Assembly: GCA_963978895.1 (NCBI GenBank)
Contig: OZ022241.1
Span: forward strand, 40,850,030-40,914,029
DNA from: Erpobdella octoculata
Lineage: Eukaryota > Annelida > Clitellata > Hirudinida > Erpobdellidae
DNA: 64,000 nt
Direction of reading: 5' to 3'
The position numbers were made by a program, and so were the translations under genes. Every line of letters begins with the position of its first letter. The stretch's first letter is position 1. The notes below the pieces were generated by a model. It saw only the letters and a program-made list of their open reading frames with translations. It was not told where the DNA came from and did no database searches. Of this stretch, positions 1-12,109 are shown one piece after another.

Positions 1-199
1 TAAATACATTCATAAATTTCATTAAATATATTCATTGATGAATTAATTGGATTAACGATATATGATCAATAAGCAAGAACATTTTGTGAACCATAAAAAA
101 TTTAGAACAATTATTACTTCATAAGTTGAAAAAGTGTTAAAAAAAAATTACGTCACAACAACGTCTCGTTTTGGGCGTCTAAAAAAAAACCATTCCCAC

Positions 200-3100
200 C
201 CTGGAAGTTGGTCTGATCGGGAATCTCCGAGATGATCCTCGGCTTCTTCTTCTTCTTGTTCGTCCTCGTCACGACGACGGATTCCGTCGCCACGTCGTGC
301 AGCGTCTCGGGGAGCGGGTTGGCCGGGGAGTCGAGCGTCGCGAAATACTTTCGATGGTCCGAAGAAATTAGATTCGTCATTTTATATCCAAACAAAATAA
401 AGCAACCAAATCGGAACCGAGTTTTCAATCACATTCATATGCAAAAAATATCACCACCACCACCACCACTACTACTGCTACTCCTACTACTACTACTACT
501 ACTGCTACCTACTGTGATATGAAACCACCAAAACCGCATAAATAATAACGGTTTTAATTCTTATAAATACAACCATCCAAAAATGTAAAACATAAAACAA
601 CACAAATTCAATTTCTCCCATTATTGCAAACAATACAAACCAATTTCTTTTCATTTTTACTGAGCTTCGTGCCATCAACAGATATCTGAAAAAAAAATTT
701 CCAACGAAGGAATGATTAGAAACTTTAAGAATTTTATTATTCACACGTACAAGCTATTATTTATATGTTATTGCTATTATTTACATATTAATGCTATTAA
801 CTACACATGAATGCTTTATTTAACATATGAATGCTTATTATAAATGCACAGACTCCCATACATAATGCTGCTGCTATCATTACAGCCTGAATGCTAAAAT
901 TTTCTAATGTACAACCTCGTAACAACCTCAAATTATAATAATCTAACATGCCACAAAAATGCAATTTTTTGCGCACTCAAATCCTAAAATCACCACAATA
1001 TAAATTTATTATAATCATTAAAATATATTTACTATATATAGTAAAATTATTATAATTCTTAAAATATTTTTACTATATAAATTTATTATAATTATTAAAA
1101 TATATTCACTACCGCATAAACGCCCCAACTGACGTACCTGACTGACAACGGCTTGGTGGAGTTTGAGAATAAGCCCCGCCCTGTAGTTCTTATCGAGACA
1201 CACCGGGTTCCCCTCCATCACCAACTGAAATTAACATAATTTATTCTTAAACACTCCGGAGGAAAAACATCGTGAAAATAAATAAAAATACTAGAAAGTA
1301 ACTACAATAAATAGTAAAACACGATTTTTTTTTACATTTTATCTATATTAGGAAAAACAATTTATTCAAAATAAATAATTATTTAATCAAGAATTTATAA
1401 TATAATAATAATAAATCATTATATTATATTATATAATTATTATTAATAAATAAATAAATAATTATTAATTATTAAATAATAAATTAATATTTTATAATTA
1501 ATATTAAAAATACGCTTCATTGTTGCTCAGACCTTTTCCAGTTTTTTGAGAGGTTTGAGCTTGTTGACGTTGTCAAGGAAAGCGATGAGGTTGTAAGACA
1601 CATCCAGCTCCTTCAAGTTCACCAGTTCTTCAACGCCTGATTGCCGAAAAATGTAATCGTGAAAAGCGAGTTTGTAGTTTGTAGTTTGTTTGTTTGTTCG
1701 TTTTACTCTATCGAATGACTTGTCGTGCATCAAATTGATATTTCTGTTTGTTAATTTATAGTTATATGTTCATTTTATCGACCCATCCATTCATCGACCT
1801 TGTCATCAATCCATTCATCCCTTGAACCATCAATTCATTCATACCTCGACCCATCAATTCATTCATACCTCGACCCATCAATTCATTCATCCCTTGACCC
1901 ATCAATTCATTCGTACCTAGACCCATTAATTCATTCATCTCCTGACTCATTTATCCATTCATCCCATGACCCATCAATTCATTCAACCCTTGACCCATCA
2001 ATTCATTCAACCCTTGACTCAAGCAATCTATCCATCCATTCATCGATCACTTTTTATTATCTCCTTAATGAAATAAGAAACTTAAACATAAACATAAATA
2101 GAAATAAAAAAAACATTAGTCATTTTCGGACGTAAATAATTTGATAAAATGAGAAACATAAACATAAATTGACCCAAAAAAAAAAACATCAGTCGTTTTC
2201 GGACGTAAAAAATCGACGGCACAAATTTGAATCTGACCTTCGACGGATTGAAGCAGATTGAAGGAAAGCGACAGCTGAGTCAGCTTCGTCATGACCGGAG
2301 AGACGACATTGGCAAGCGAGCTGAGCGAATTGTAATTCAAGAGCAGACACTCCAGCTTAGGCAAACACTGTTCGAATTTCGATTTTTTAAATCGTCCAAT
2401 CGAATGTTTAGTTGAAGAAGTGAAGAAAAATAACAATAGCAATAACAATAATAATAACAATAATGCAGCACCTCTTCATCAATCATACATGCTATTATAA
2501 TGACTATTTAATTCTTAGTGTTTTTTTTTGTTCTGTCTTTTTTGTGATTTTTAATTTATGTATTGATAACTGAATAAACAAACTCAATAATAATAATAAT
2601 AAAATAACTTCAATTTATTCTAAACCAATACAGCACGAAGCAAAACCAGACTGCTATCAAAACTTCCATACCTCCAGAGATAAGTCAGACGACTTGATCC
2701 TGTTGAACGAAAGGTCGAGCACTTCCAGGTTTTTGGCCAGGGACTGGTGAAATTATTATTATATAAAAAAAATTAATAAATAAATAACGTAAATAAAACG
2801 AAAAATAAATTTAAAAAAATGAACAAATAAATTTTTTTTTTAATTCAACAACAAAAATATAAACAACTATGACATTAAAAAAAAAGAAATCAAATCAAAT
2901 CCAACCAGAGAAGAATCGATGACTCTGATTTTATTCGACGGAAGTTTAAGAATCTTCAGATTGTTCCAGGCGGGTGTCAAAGACCTGTCACCACGGTTGT
3001 GTTTCTTCGACCTTGTCCTCTTCAAACTCAACAGGGCAGCCTGAGAAAATGAAGGGGGCAGGAACAGTTAGGGGGTTAACTAACCACAGGTCAACCAACG

Positions 3101-4339
3101 AAATTTCATCAATGCAAGAAGGATTCATTCAATTTATTCAGCTCAAACGAACTAAAACGTATGAGTTTACATTTCAGCCAATGAAATTCAGAAAAAAAAT
3201 TCTCAACCAATGAGCTTCAAAACAGAAAAGTATCTCGTCCAATGAAACTCTTCTAATCTCTGACAAACCTCGATGGACGGAAACGAGCACTTGGTGCAGA
3301 CGACAGACTCCAGACTGGTGCAGAGGACGTCCAATCCCCGGAAGATGACGTAAGAGATGTTCTTCACCTCGAGAGTCTTCAAGCCGGAAAACTCTGAGAC
3401 GTCTATGCTGTGCTTGTTTTCCACGTTCGCTGGCTGTCTGGGGACAATCTGTACGGAAGGGGGTCAGTGGAAGAGAAATGAGAGAAATCTCTCGGATTTT
3501 GAACTTTTGTATAAAAAAAAAACTCCTTCACCATTTTACTAATAATAAAAGCCTATATCATATATAATATAATTAACATAAATAAAATATAAATAAATAT
3601 GATATAAATATAATATAATATAAATAAAATATCATAATAAAAATCATGTCATCTGCAAACAAAATCTGAACCACGTGCTTGAACATATATTTTAGAAAGT
3701 AAAACAAAGTCATTCACCCTAACACCTATATCAATCTTCCCTACCCCCAGAAAAAAATAACCTTGACACTGAAGAAAGAACCTACTTTTAGATGTCTCAG
3801 CTGAAGGGCATAATTATGCAGACACCTGAGGTCGTACAAGAACTTCGACTGCTCGGAATTGGTGATGCTTTCCGAATCGTACGGCTGGTCTTCGTAGTCC
3901 TGGAAGAGTCTCAGGCCGGAGCAGAAGCAGCGAACGTGATCGAGAGACAGAGAGATGAGAGTGTGATCCACTGAGATTGGAGGACGTTTCTTGTGGATGT
4001 CTTTGAAAAATGACAAAAAAGTTAAAGTAAAACTTTTGTTTGTTAGAAAAAAAAGTGCTGATGTTGAATGGTCGGAATGAAAAGATATCGATTGGTGTAC
4101 GAGAATAACAACTGTGGTTAAGAACAACTGAAAATCTGAGTAGAGAAAAAAAATAAAAATGTCAAAGTAGCATTAATTTGCAAGCACATCCCTTATTAAT
4201 TCTGTCATTAGGTCACAGTTGCAGAAAGATAATTAATCATTTACTTTGTAATACCCTTCACAATAGAACAAACTGATCACAGCCTACCGTCAAAAAATGT
4301 TTTCAAGACTCTTAAGGAGTCGGCTAATTGTGAGTCCAT
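200..4339 (-). CDS. STK11IP: STK11IP (LKB1-interacting protein 1)-like LRR protein, N-terminal part
   Basis: Nine coding exons join in frame on the minus strand: 4288-4339, 3786-4000, 3269-3448, 2906-3040, 2672-2743, 2238-2367, 1533-1636, 1138-1224 and 200-347 (1,123 nt, about 374 residues). All junctions are GT-AG and phases agree. The start is the ATG at 4339-4337, giving MDSQLADSLRVLKTFFDD. The product has a diverged N-terminal domain and then consecutive leucine-rich repeats such as LEVLDLSFNRI and LKELDVSYNL, ending with a cap containing EGNPVC. After the LRRs comes a basic stretch followed by ISEIPD, resembling the RRASISEPSD segment of vertebrate STK11IP. In that family the protein binds the kinase LKB1/STK11 and acts on lysosomal and endosomal membranes. 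The C-terminal half, including the pleckstrin-like part, lies beyond the left edge. Nischarin is the main alternative; the N-terminal match to STK11IP makes it less likely. A possible extra 5' UTR exon is suggested by an acceptor just above 4378. Confidence 0.74.
1778..2045. repeat. 24-bp minisatellite in STK11IP-like intron
   Basis: About ten imperfect copies of a 24-bp unit built on ACCCATCAATTCATTC lie in the intron between the LRR exons 2238-2367 and 1533-1636. Because 24 is a multiple of three, the array is open on both strands and mimics a repetitive protein. No coding role is supported. Confidence 0.85.
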
Positions 4340-4399
4340 ATCTCGGCTGTAGTCGAGGCCAATTGAGTTAGAATGTCTGTAAAACGAATAAATGGTTAG

Positions 4400-5046
4400 T
4401 AAAATAGTAAATATGAACTTTAGTTATTAAAGTCAAGTAAAATGAAAGAGTAATAGGAAGAACTTATTACACTATAAGTTAGTTAGTTTACAAGTTTACA
4501 GTCATCCAGTGTAGTAAGTTATACACGTTAGCTGACTGCACTATATGTCAACTGTAATTGTTGCAACTCCTGTCAGGTATGTACAGAAATGACTCCAGGT
4601 TGATTAATTAAAAAGAAAAGAATTAAGTCTAAGACCTAAGTTGAGTAGTTGAAGACAGTGGAGGTGGAGTAAGTAAGTCAGTTAAAGTAGCAGAAGACTC
4701 TTGGCACTGTCAACTAAACGTTACAATAAAATACAAGGCTGCTGAAATAAAAAAAAATTTGGATTACACAAAGCACTCGCGTTTCTTTATCAATAGTTAG
4801 AAAGACAGTAGTACCATCTGTGAGCATACACTTCATTACATCACATGAGCCAAAACACCGCGATTGTGCTGTTTACATTTTGCAAAGAGATGTGCAGAGG
4901 TATTTAAAAAATACAAAATTTAAAAATTTTTTAAATGACCTTTTTTAGAAAAAGTACAGTATTTAGACGGCGATAAAGCACGACCAGGTTCTGAAATAAC
5001 CGAATCCGTCGAGTCCGCTGGCGCTACGAGTTTGAAAGGTCCACGC
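4400..5046. other. Intergenic region 5' of the STK11IP-like gene
   Basis: No exon could be assembled here. The region should hold the promoter and possibly a non-coding first exon of the minus-strand STK11IP-like gene. No convincing TATA box or CpG-rich core was seen. Confidence 0.5.
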
Positions 5047-5865
5047 CAGTGGCGCAACAACCAAATGTCATGAGTGGACAAAGTCTAGGGACCCCGAGGT
5101 CAACGGGGCCCCTGAGCTTTGAGTGAAAAATGTTTTTATTCCATTTATTTGTTCATTAAAACGAATAGTGTGTTGTATAATAACGTACTGTTTCCATTTA
5201 GGCAGAGTTTATAGCTATCATATAGCTGAAGCAGAGTACCTATAATCAGTAATATATATATATAACTTGTTGGTTTTAATTGGCTGTTATAAATGTCTAT
5301 CACATTCCTTGTCAGGACCGTATATTTACGAGGGTTGCGGGTTTAAACCCCACAAAATTATTGAAAAAATAAAAAGTTGGTTGAATATAGAATTTTATAA
5401 TAGGCAAGAAAAAGAGTTGTTAAAGTTATAGACTAGCAAAACTATAATATTTATGATATCTAAATCACTCACTGTGGAATTTTTATGAAGCACTGCTTTC
5501 TGATTCTGAGCTTTTTTCGTGGCAACAAAAATGAAAAAAGATAGTAAAATAATAATAAATAATAAAGATAGACCAACTTCAGAAATCAACTCATTACCGC
5601 AACGGTTTTTACGGTTTGTGAGGAGGCAATCCCCCGGGAACCCCATGGTTACCCGATTGAATTGCTCTCTTTAAAGCAATATTATATTAATGCTCGAAAA
5701 TAAAATGATTTTATTATGATTATCACGGCAATGTAGAATTTTGAAAACATTTAACTGTCCATAGGAGCCCCACTTTAGGAAAAGCCTCAGAAGGAACGGT
5801 AAGGAGCAAAGGGCCCTAGACTTTTCTTGTTCAAGGGCCCCAGCCTATAGGTTGTTACGCCGCTG
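5047..5865. mobile_element. hAT-like non-autonomous DNA transposon (putative)
   Basis: The left end starts CAGTGGCGCAACAACC and the right end, read as reverse complement, starts CAGCGGCGTAACAACC, so 14 of 16 terminal bases match. Both ends then carry a shared AAAGTCTAGGG motif next to GGGCCC-rich sequence. The flanks GTCCACGC and GTCTACGG agree at 6 of 8 positions if the duplication overlaps the last base, as an old 8-bp target duplication might. No transposase ORF is visible in the 819 bp. The hAT call is inferred from end sequence and approximate target size. Confidence 0.55.
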
Positions 5866-6047
5866 TCTACGGCTCAACTCCCAGTCACAGCTTAAGTAAG
5901 TAGATCGTGTGATGGTATTTCAAAGTTTTATATGTTCGTTCTTCGTACATAGAGCATGTAAAAACTCAAAGGGTCAACAAACGTTGGATGGAATATAGTT
6001 GGATTCGTTCAACCCGTTCGAGTAATAATGTTTTCATTAAATATTCT

Positions 6048-6053
6048 TTTATT
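6048..6053 (-). terminator. Poly(A) signal of the SR-protein gene
   Basis: AATAAA on the minus strand, about 115 nt past the stop codon at 6169-6167; the first canonical signal downstream. Confidence 0.55.
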
Positions 6054-6166
6054 TTTTTTTATTAAACTTATTAAACACTTAAATGTACACCCACACATAT
6101 AAAACAATAAAAAAATTAGTTTAAATGACGCAATACGTATAAAGGAAGTGGCATCTCTTCATATCA

Positions 6167-7793
6167 TCAGTTTCTCCTCTGCGCGTACGGTCGCGGCCTT
6201 CCCCTTGCAAGTGGCGACCTGCTTCTGCGTCTGTCCATGTTTCTGTCGGTATCTCTCGTTGGATAGGGGGCACACCTAGATTGATTTAATAAAAAAAAAC
6301 AATTTTTATGTTATTACAATCATTAAAATTTAATTTTTCAAGTAATAAAAACGTATTTTCAGTTTAAACTTAATGTAGCATATTTTTTTAAAAACATGTC
6401 TTGGATTTATATTACTGAGATAACTGTGGGAACCCGGAATAAAAGTGTGTCAAAAAAAATACAGAAATAAACACTTATATTTAACAACATATAAAAACTC
6501 AATCTTAAAGTTAACTGTTCTTTTCTACCATATACCTAACCCTAAATAACGTAGTTTAAAATCATTTGTTTCATATAAAAAAAAATCATTTTGGTCTTCT
6601 TACCATTCTCTTTGATCTCGATCTCTGAATTCTTCTCTTCCAGTTCTGTCTCCGTAATGACTCCCATCTCTCGTGCGTGGCATCCTGTCGCACATGCACG
6701 CATCGAGTTGACCGCAGCGGTCGCAGCCGCGACTACGGTAAGGACCTCGTTCCGATCGCTGCGTGGAGTACGGAGCAGCCCTGCTCCTTTGCTCGGGGTG
6801 GTTATAGGGCCCGCCGCGGTTCATTCGCTGATCGGGGTAAGGTTCGAAGCTCATGCGTGGTTGGTAGGCATCGCGTGAATCCACCATTTGGTGCTGGGAG
6901 TAAATGTCCTGAGCCGTGCGAGACGGAAAGGGTGGTACACGATCCCCGCGGGACATGTAGGAAGCGTCGCGTTCACGGGGCTCATTGTAGTCAGGTGGGC
7001 CGCGAGATCTCGGCCTGCGATCGCTGTCGTAGTGTCTGCCTCCTTGATCTCTTCCTCTTCCTCGTGAATGGGCTCCGAAGTCCCTTCTTTGTTCTCTTCC
7101 GGGATGACCCCGTCGGCCGGCTGATTTAGAATCTGAGGCAATCTCCACTTTTATTGTTGATCCGGCAAAGTTGCTAAAAAGTAATCAAAAAATTTGTTAT
7201 TAAATAATTTAGCAACAAGTTTTCTCATTTTAAATTTGATTGATCGAAACCTAGGAATAGAAAAAAAAGTTGTTGCCAGATTTTAACGCAACAAGGCATT
7301 GCCATAACAAAACAAAACAAAAGTTTTGCATTTTTTTTATATTTTAGTATTGTAGAACATAGATGAAACAATTTTTTAAAACTTGAAATAAAAACAAGAT
7401 ATTTTAGAACTTTTTGAAAATTAAATAGAATGCATGGTCTATATTACACGTTGATTGGATAAAGGAAAGTACCTATGTCAATTGTCACTTCCAAGATTTT
7501 TCCACGAGCAAGCAAGAAAAACAAGCAAGCAAGGCCGGTGATGAAGTTAATATAAAAAGATTTAAGAACAATACGAACCTTCCATTCAATCCTTCCATGG
7601 CGTTCTCAGCGTCTCTTTTTTCCACATAGTCGACGAAGGCGAACCCGGGGGGATTCCTGGCCACCCAAAGTTTTTTCACTTCCCCGTAAAATGCGAAAGT
7701 GCTTTCCAGATCGGCTTGGTTGAGCTCCTTTGGCAGGTTGCCAACGTAGAGTTTAGTAGTTGTTGCACATAATGCTTCTTCCCTGTCGGACAT
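6167..7793 (-). CDS. SR-type splicing factor (SRSF3/SRSF7-like), RRM plus Arg-rich tail
   Basis: Three exons, 7579-7793, 6604-7173 and 6167-6275, join in phase to a 297-residue protein. The start ATG is at 7793-7791 and the stop TGA at 6169-6167. Residues 13 to about 83 form an RRM: RNP2 is LYVGNL (15-20) and RNP1 centres on GFAFVDY (50-56). The stretch WVARNPPGFAFV is characteristic of the SRSF3/SRSF7/RSZ group, which bind exonic enhancers and adapt mRNA export. The tail (about 85-297) is rich in Arg, Gly, Asp and Tyr, with few RS dipeptides until a short C-terminal RRRSRSP. A cysteine cluster CDRCGQLDACMC (222-233) sits well downstream of where SRSF7 has its CCHC knuckle and does not fit that spacing. 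A read-through of exon 2 would stop after GAATGG; the splice into the RS-containing last exon is preferred because the GTAAGA donor and frame both fit. Confidence 0.85.
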
Positions 7794-8003
7794 TTTTGTT
7801 TAGCTTCGAAGAGGAGATATGATTTTTTTTTCTGTCAAATTATGTCGGTATTATTATTATGGCGACGATGATTTGTATTAAATTCTCGGCCCAAAGAAAT
7901 TCAATTCTATGCAGATGCTTGAATTCAGTGCCATCGAAGCTTTGAAGTCTTGTGTGGAAAGAGTAAAGGAAATTGAAATCAATTCCAGTGATAAATATAT
8001 GTG

Positions 8004-8157
<154 letters not shown>

Positions 8158-8830
8158 GAATACAGATTAATAAATCTAAAAAGCTAATTGCCCTCTCTTG
8201 AATAATTGAACACGAAAATTGCGCAATTATGTCGTGAAAAACGTTTCTTGATTCTATAAAATAGGCAGTAGGATGATTTCGGTTTAATAAACCCTTCAGA
8301 ACAAAATCGTATTAAAGTTTAATTCACGATGGAGAAAGTAAACGCATGTTGATTATACAATATAAAAGAAACAGCAGAATAATAAAATGGTCATTCGGAC
8401 ACGGTAGGAGCAGTTTTGTAATTTTGCAAACAAAATGAAAAATATCTAATACTCCCAGGCTCACTCCAACCATGGACTCAAAATAATAGCACCTGGACGA
8501 GAATTTGATATGCGTACCTGTACGAACAGAGGCTATACGCGTTAAGCTTGTAAGCATGACGCACAAGACTGGCTTTTTCAGTGTCTTCATTATAATGTTT
8601 AATTATTATTAATTTAGCTAAAAAAAACCAGTAAACAGACGTTTTAAAGCTTTTATTATAAAAATCATTATTTAAAAATAAAACTAGTGGGGGTACCCGG
8701 CGCTGCCCAATGCCCGGGGTTTTTAGAGGTATTTCTAATGTTTGACAATGTTTGTCTCTCTCGCTCCCATTTTCTTCCCCGCTTGCTTTCCCGATCCCGG
8801 TCGCTTTCCCGTTCCCGCTCACGCTTATAT

Positions 8831-9050
<220 letters not shown>

Positions 9051-9596
9051 TATTTAGACATGTTGTAATTTTTTCAACTTTCGTTTTTTTTAATTCAGAA
9101 ATTTACATTTTGTAATGTTATCTGTAAGTGTTTTAATTAAATTAGTAGCTACAATATTAAAAATAACTTGACTACATTTGGTTTAATACTAATTTGAATA
9201 ACATTATTGTTGAAATTAAATTAAAATAATCAATTAATACAGTTACATTTACTTCTAGACCCGCAGATGCTCTGCGTGCGTGATGCTAGTATAAATTTTA
9301 TTCTGCAAATCAATTTTAAATTCAAATCAGCAATATATATTCAATAGAAATTCAATAAAGTTTTATAATTTTAGAAATAAAAAAATTTCAATTAATGAGA
9401 AATATTGGAAGACTTCGTTGTAGAAATTATTCAATTTAGCTTCAGACGATGTGAAGGTCAGTTGACACTGAAAAAGTTATCAATTAATTTAGATGTGAAA
9501 AATACATAGCAACAATATAGAAAAAAAATTAGCAAGATAATTTTCAAAACCTATTGTGAAAACATTAAAACATTTAATTAAAAAACATTTTTTTCT

Positions 9597-9602
9597 TTTA
9601 AT
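9597..9602 (-). terminator. Variant poly(A) signal of secreted-protein gene 1
   Basis: ATTAAA on the minus strand, about 24 nt after the TGA at 9628-9626. Confidence 0.35.
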
Positions 9603-9625
9603 AATAATTTATCTCAAATATTAAC

Positions 9626-10543
9626 TCACGCAGAAAAATGGTTGCAGACCACGAAGGTGCCGCCAAGATCCGGACATTCGTGGTATCCGCATCCGATTTT
9701 CATCAACAGCGACCCAATTAGCTATATAACCGTAAGTTAAACCATAGACAACATATTGATTTATTTTATATTTTAATTAACCAAATTTTTTATAGAAAAT
9801 AAAATTAAACCGACGGTAAAGTAATCACTGCAGCCATCTATACGGCAGTTTTGCTTGAGAGCTGCTTTCCCCTTTTCAACCCAGTCCTTCAAAGCCGTCA
9901 GTAGAACTCCTCCATCTTTTTTTGTGACGACGGTGTTAAAAGCTGCATAAACTTCTCTGCGAAGGCAGGTTCCTGCCAGAAGACTTGCTTCTTCGGCGAG
10001 CTGCTCGTCCCAGTCCTGCCAAAAAGATTAAAACTTAAAAGTAGAAGCTTCAAATTTGTGTGCGACGTTCTGCCTCGAAGAAGACTTAGGTCGTCATCCA
10101 CGTCTTCATTCCTCATCCCTGCAGCTTGTCTAAAGAGCGCTGGGGACAGAAGTTTTGCGATTGCTGGACTAATGATCTGGAATGGTCTTCCATCAAAGGT
10201 CACAACCGAACAATTTCGAAAAGCCCTCAAGATGCACTTGTTTGTGGCCTAGAAGTCTGCTGATTCACGCGCCACACTAAAGATTGTCGAACTGAATTGA
10301 ATTGACGGTAATATAAAAAAAAGAAAGAAAATTAATAAGATATTGTCAGATAATGTTGGTGAATTTTTGATGAGTAACATCTCTAAACTTACACGCAAAT
10401 GTAATTCTTACCGTGTCGTGCGAGTCAGCAGATTTGATCTTTTTCAGCTCTTTAAGAAATGTCTGACCATCTTTTTCGCCAAACAATTCAGCTCGTCCAA
10501 ATACGAAAAGGAAAAAAGCGGCAAACAAGAGAGAATTTATCAT
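9626..10543 (-). CDS. Small secreted six-cysteine protein 1 (family not recognised)
   Basis: Exons 10412-10543, 9815-10015 and 9626-9721 join in phase 0 to a 142-residue protein; the second donor is GTCGGT. The start MINSLLFAAFFLFVFGRAE looks like a signal peptide with cleavage after GRA, so the product is probably secreted. The mature part starts with an acidic/basic helix-like segment, then WDEQL, then six cysteines: one in AGTC, two in QNCRIDGC and three in the last exon (GCGYHEC and VVC). The architecture, exon phases and all six cysteines are shared with the neighbouring gene at 12110-13035, so the two are tandem duplicates. Intron 1 holds a plus-strand LINE fragment. I do not recognise the family and assign no function. 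The shared structure of two independent copies is strong evidence that it is a real gene. Confidence 0.78.
10025..10300 (+). mobile_element. LINE fragment: C-terminal end of a reverse-transcriptase ORF
   Basis: In the + frame ending with the TAG at 10250-10252, the translation carries LRSSSTSSFLIPA, then GDRSFAIAGLMIWNGLPSKV and ALKMHLF. This matches the conserved end of L2/RTE/CR1-type LINE ORF2 proteins (GxRxFxxxxPxLWNxLP followed by F+xxLKTHLF). After the stop comes a short AT-rich tail with GAATTGAATTGA. Only the extreme 3' end is present, so it is 5'-truncated and dead. It lies antisense in intron 1 of secreted-protein gene 1. Confidence 0.82.
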
Positions 10544-10783
10544 GGTTGTTTGTCCTATAAAAATGATTTTTTGTTTTAATTTTTTTTTAAATGTATTTGT
10601 TTTATTTAAAATTTGAAAAACGTTTTTAACTTTGATGTAAGTAAAGTTCTTACTACTTTTTCGTTTGATTCAAAGTCTTAATTTTTGAATGTTTAAACAA
10701 CTTCTAATGTTTGTAAAGTCAAAAAGAGAGACTTATATATGCCATTTCAAAATTGAGGATCACTTCAGCATCTTTCTTTCATT

Positions 10784-10787
<4 letters not shown>

Positions 10788-10858
<71 letters not shown>
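10788..10858. repeat. (CT)n microsatellite
   Basis: About 70 bp of CT dinucleotides upstream (5') of secreted-protein gene 1. Confidence 0.95.
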
Positions 10859-10862
<4 letters not shown>

Positions 10863-11246
10863 ATCTCTATCTGTTTTTCTCTTTCGTTTATTTCGAGATT
10901 TATTTTAAAAAAATTATTGACTATTGGTAAACACTCAAAACATAATAATTATTAAATGCAGACATTTAAAGTGACTGAAGTCGCCAGTTGCTAGCTTAAC
11001 GATCGAGTACTTTCATATAGTCTAATAGCGTTTTTAATTTATTATTGTATTCTTGTCTTCTTGTTGTTCAAGTCCTAGAAAGAGGACTGACTATCAGGAC
11101 CATGATCAAATCAACAGTCTGAACCTTCTAGTGTTCCACAAAAACCTCTGTTGCTTATAGAATTTTCTTGATTTGTTCATGGAAAAATGACCAAAATGTG
11201 CTTGTTTGTGTGTGTATGTATGTGTATGTATGTAGCAGAGATTTAG

Positions 11247-11475
11247 TACTTGGTACTTGTACTCGTACTCGAGTACAACTCGAGTACGTTTTTTAAGTAC
11301 TCGTACGTGGACTCGTACTCGAAGCCTTGGAACTCGTACTCGAAGCCTTGGAACTCGTACTCGCTTTAAACTCAGTACTGGGTTTAAGAGATATAGTACT
11401 TGATACTCGTACTCGTACTCGTACTCGAGTACAATTCAAGTACTCGTACTCGTACTCGATACCATGGTACTCGCA
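11247..11475. mobile_element. GTACTCGTACTCGAGTAC-rich palindromic element (putative MITE)
   Basis: A block of about 230 bp is made of TACTCG steps in both orientations: TACTTGTACTCG at the left, two copies of GAAGCCTTGGAACTCGTACTC in the middle, and CTCGTACTCGATACC at the right. Such self-complementary TACTCG-rich blocks are typical of hAT-like miniature elements in invertebrates. I could not fix ends or a target duplication. Confidence 0.45.
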
Positions 11476-12089
11476 CCATAAGTAGATTATCTATGTTTCA
11501 AAACAAAAACAAATTAGATACATTTATATAGATGTGCACATAAATAAATTTTAAAAATTTCGTTTAAAAAAACTTTGTTTCAATAAATGAAAAGCCGGCA
11601 AATCTTGAAATATAAAAGATTTCTGAAAAAAAAACTGGTTTTTATTTAAAAACTAAATTATTTAAATTTAAAAAAAAATTATTGGTTTAAGAAATTTTTT
11701 ACAAGTTATTTACAAGCTCTCAATAATTTATTGAGCTAACAATAGTTGGCTCTGATCAAATGGTTTTTGAAAAGTTAAAACACAGAAATAAAATGTATTC
11801 AAAGGTTAAAATCGATTCTATTCTAACGATTATTGAGCTGAAATAGTTTCTTTTAATAAATAAACTTCAAATATTGCAAATTTATTCAAATAATTATTTT
11901 TATAAAGTGCATATGATTATGCTCCGTTTTTTTTAAAGTTGAACTTCAGTTTATTCTGAAAAAAAAATAAAAATATTTTTTTTAAATATTTATCACAATT
12001 TACTACAATAACTAAAAAAACTATGTTTTTAGTTGAATAAGCTTGCTGGTAAAATTTTAAAATTAGTTATTCTTATAGAAAAAAAATTA

Positions 12090-12095
12090 TTTATT
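12090..12095 (-). terminator. Poly(A) signal of secreted-protein gene 2
   Basis: AATAAA on the minus strand, 15-20 nt after the TAA at 12112-12110. Confidence 0.45.
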
Positions 12096-12109
12096 TGAAA
12101 TATTTTCTC

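Larger units (their letters stand above)
10560..12085. other. Intergenic region between the secreted paralogues
   Basis: AT-rich sequence without a supportable exon. It contains the (CT)n tract and a palindrome-rich GTACTC element, and should include the promoter of secreted-protein gene 1 on its left side. Confidence 0.5.

Noticed and set aside
200..4339. Nischarin as identity of the LRR gene
   Set aside because: No PX domain precedes the repeats; the start of the protein and the post-LRR basic ISE(I/P) segment look like STK11IP. Kept as an alternative.
5330..5360. tRNA-like GGGTTTAAACCCC
   Set aside because: A short palindrome only; no A box or cloverleaf could be drawn around it.
6591..7129. 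Plus-strand ORFs opposite the SR-protein exon
   Set aside because: Antisense shadows of an Arg-rich GC-rich exon; no splice or homology support.
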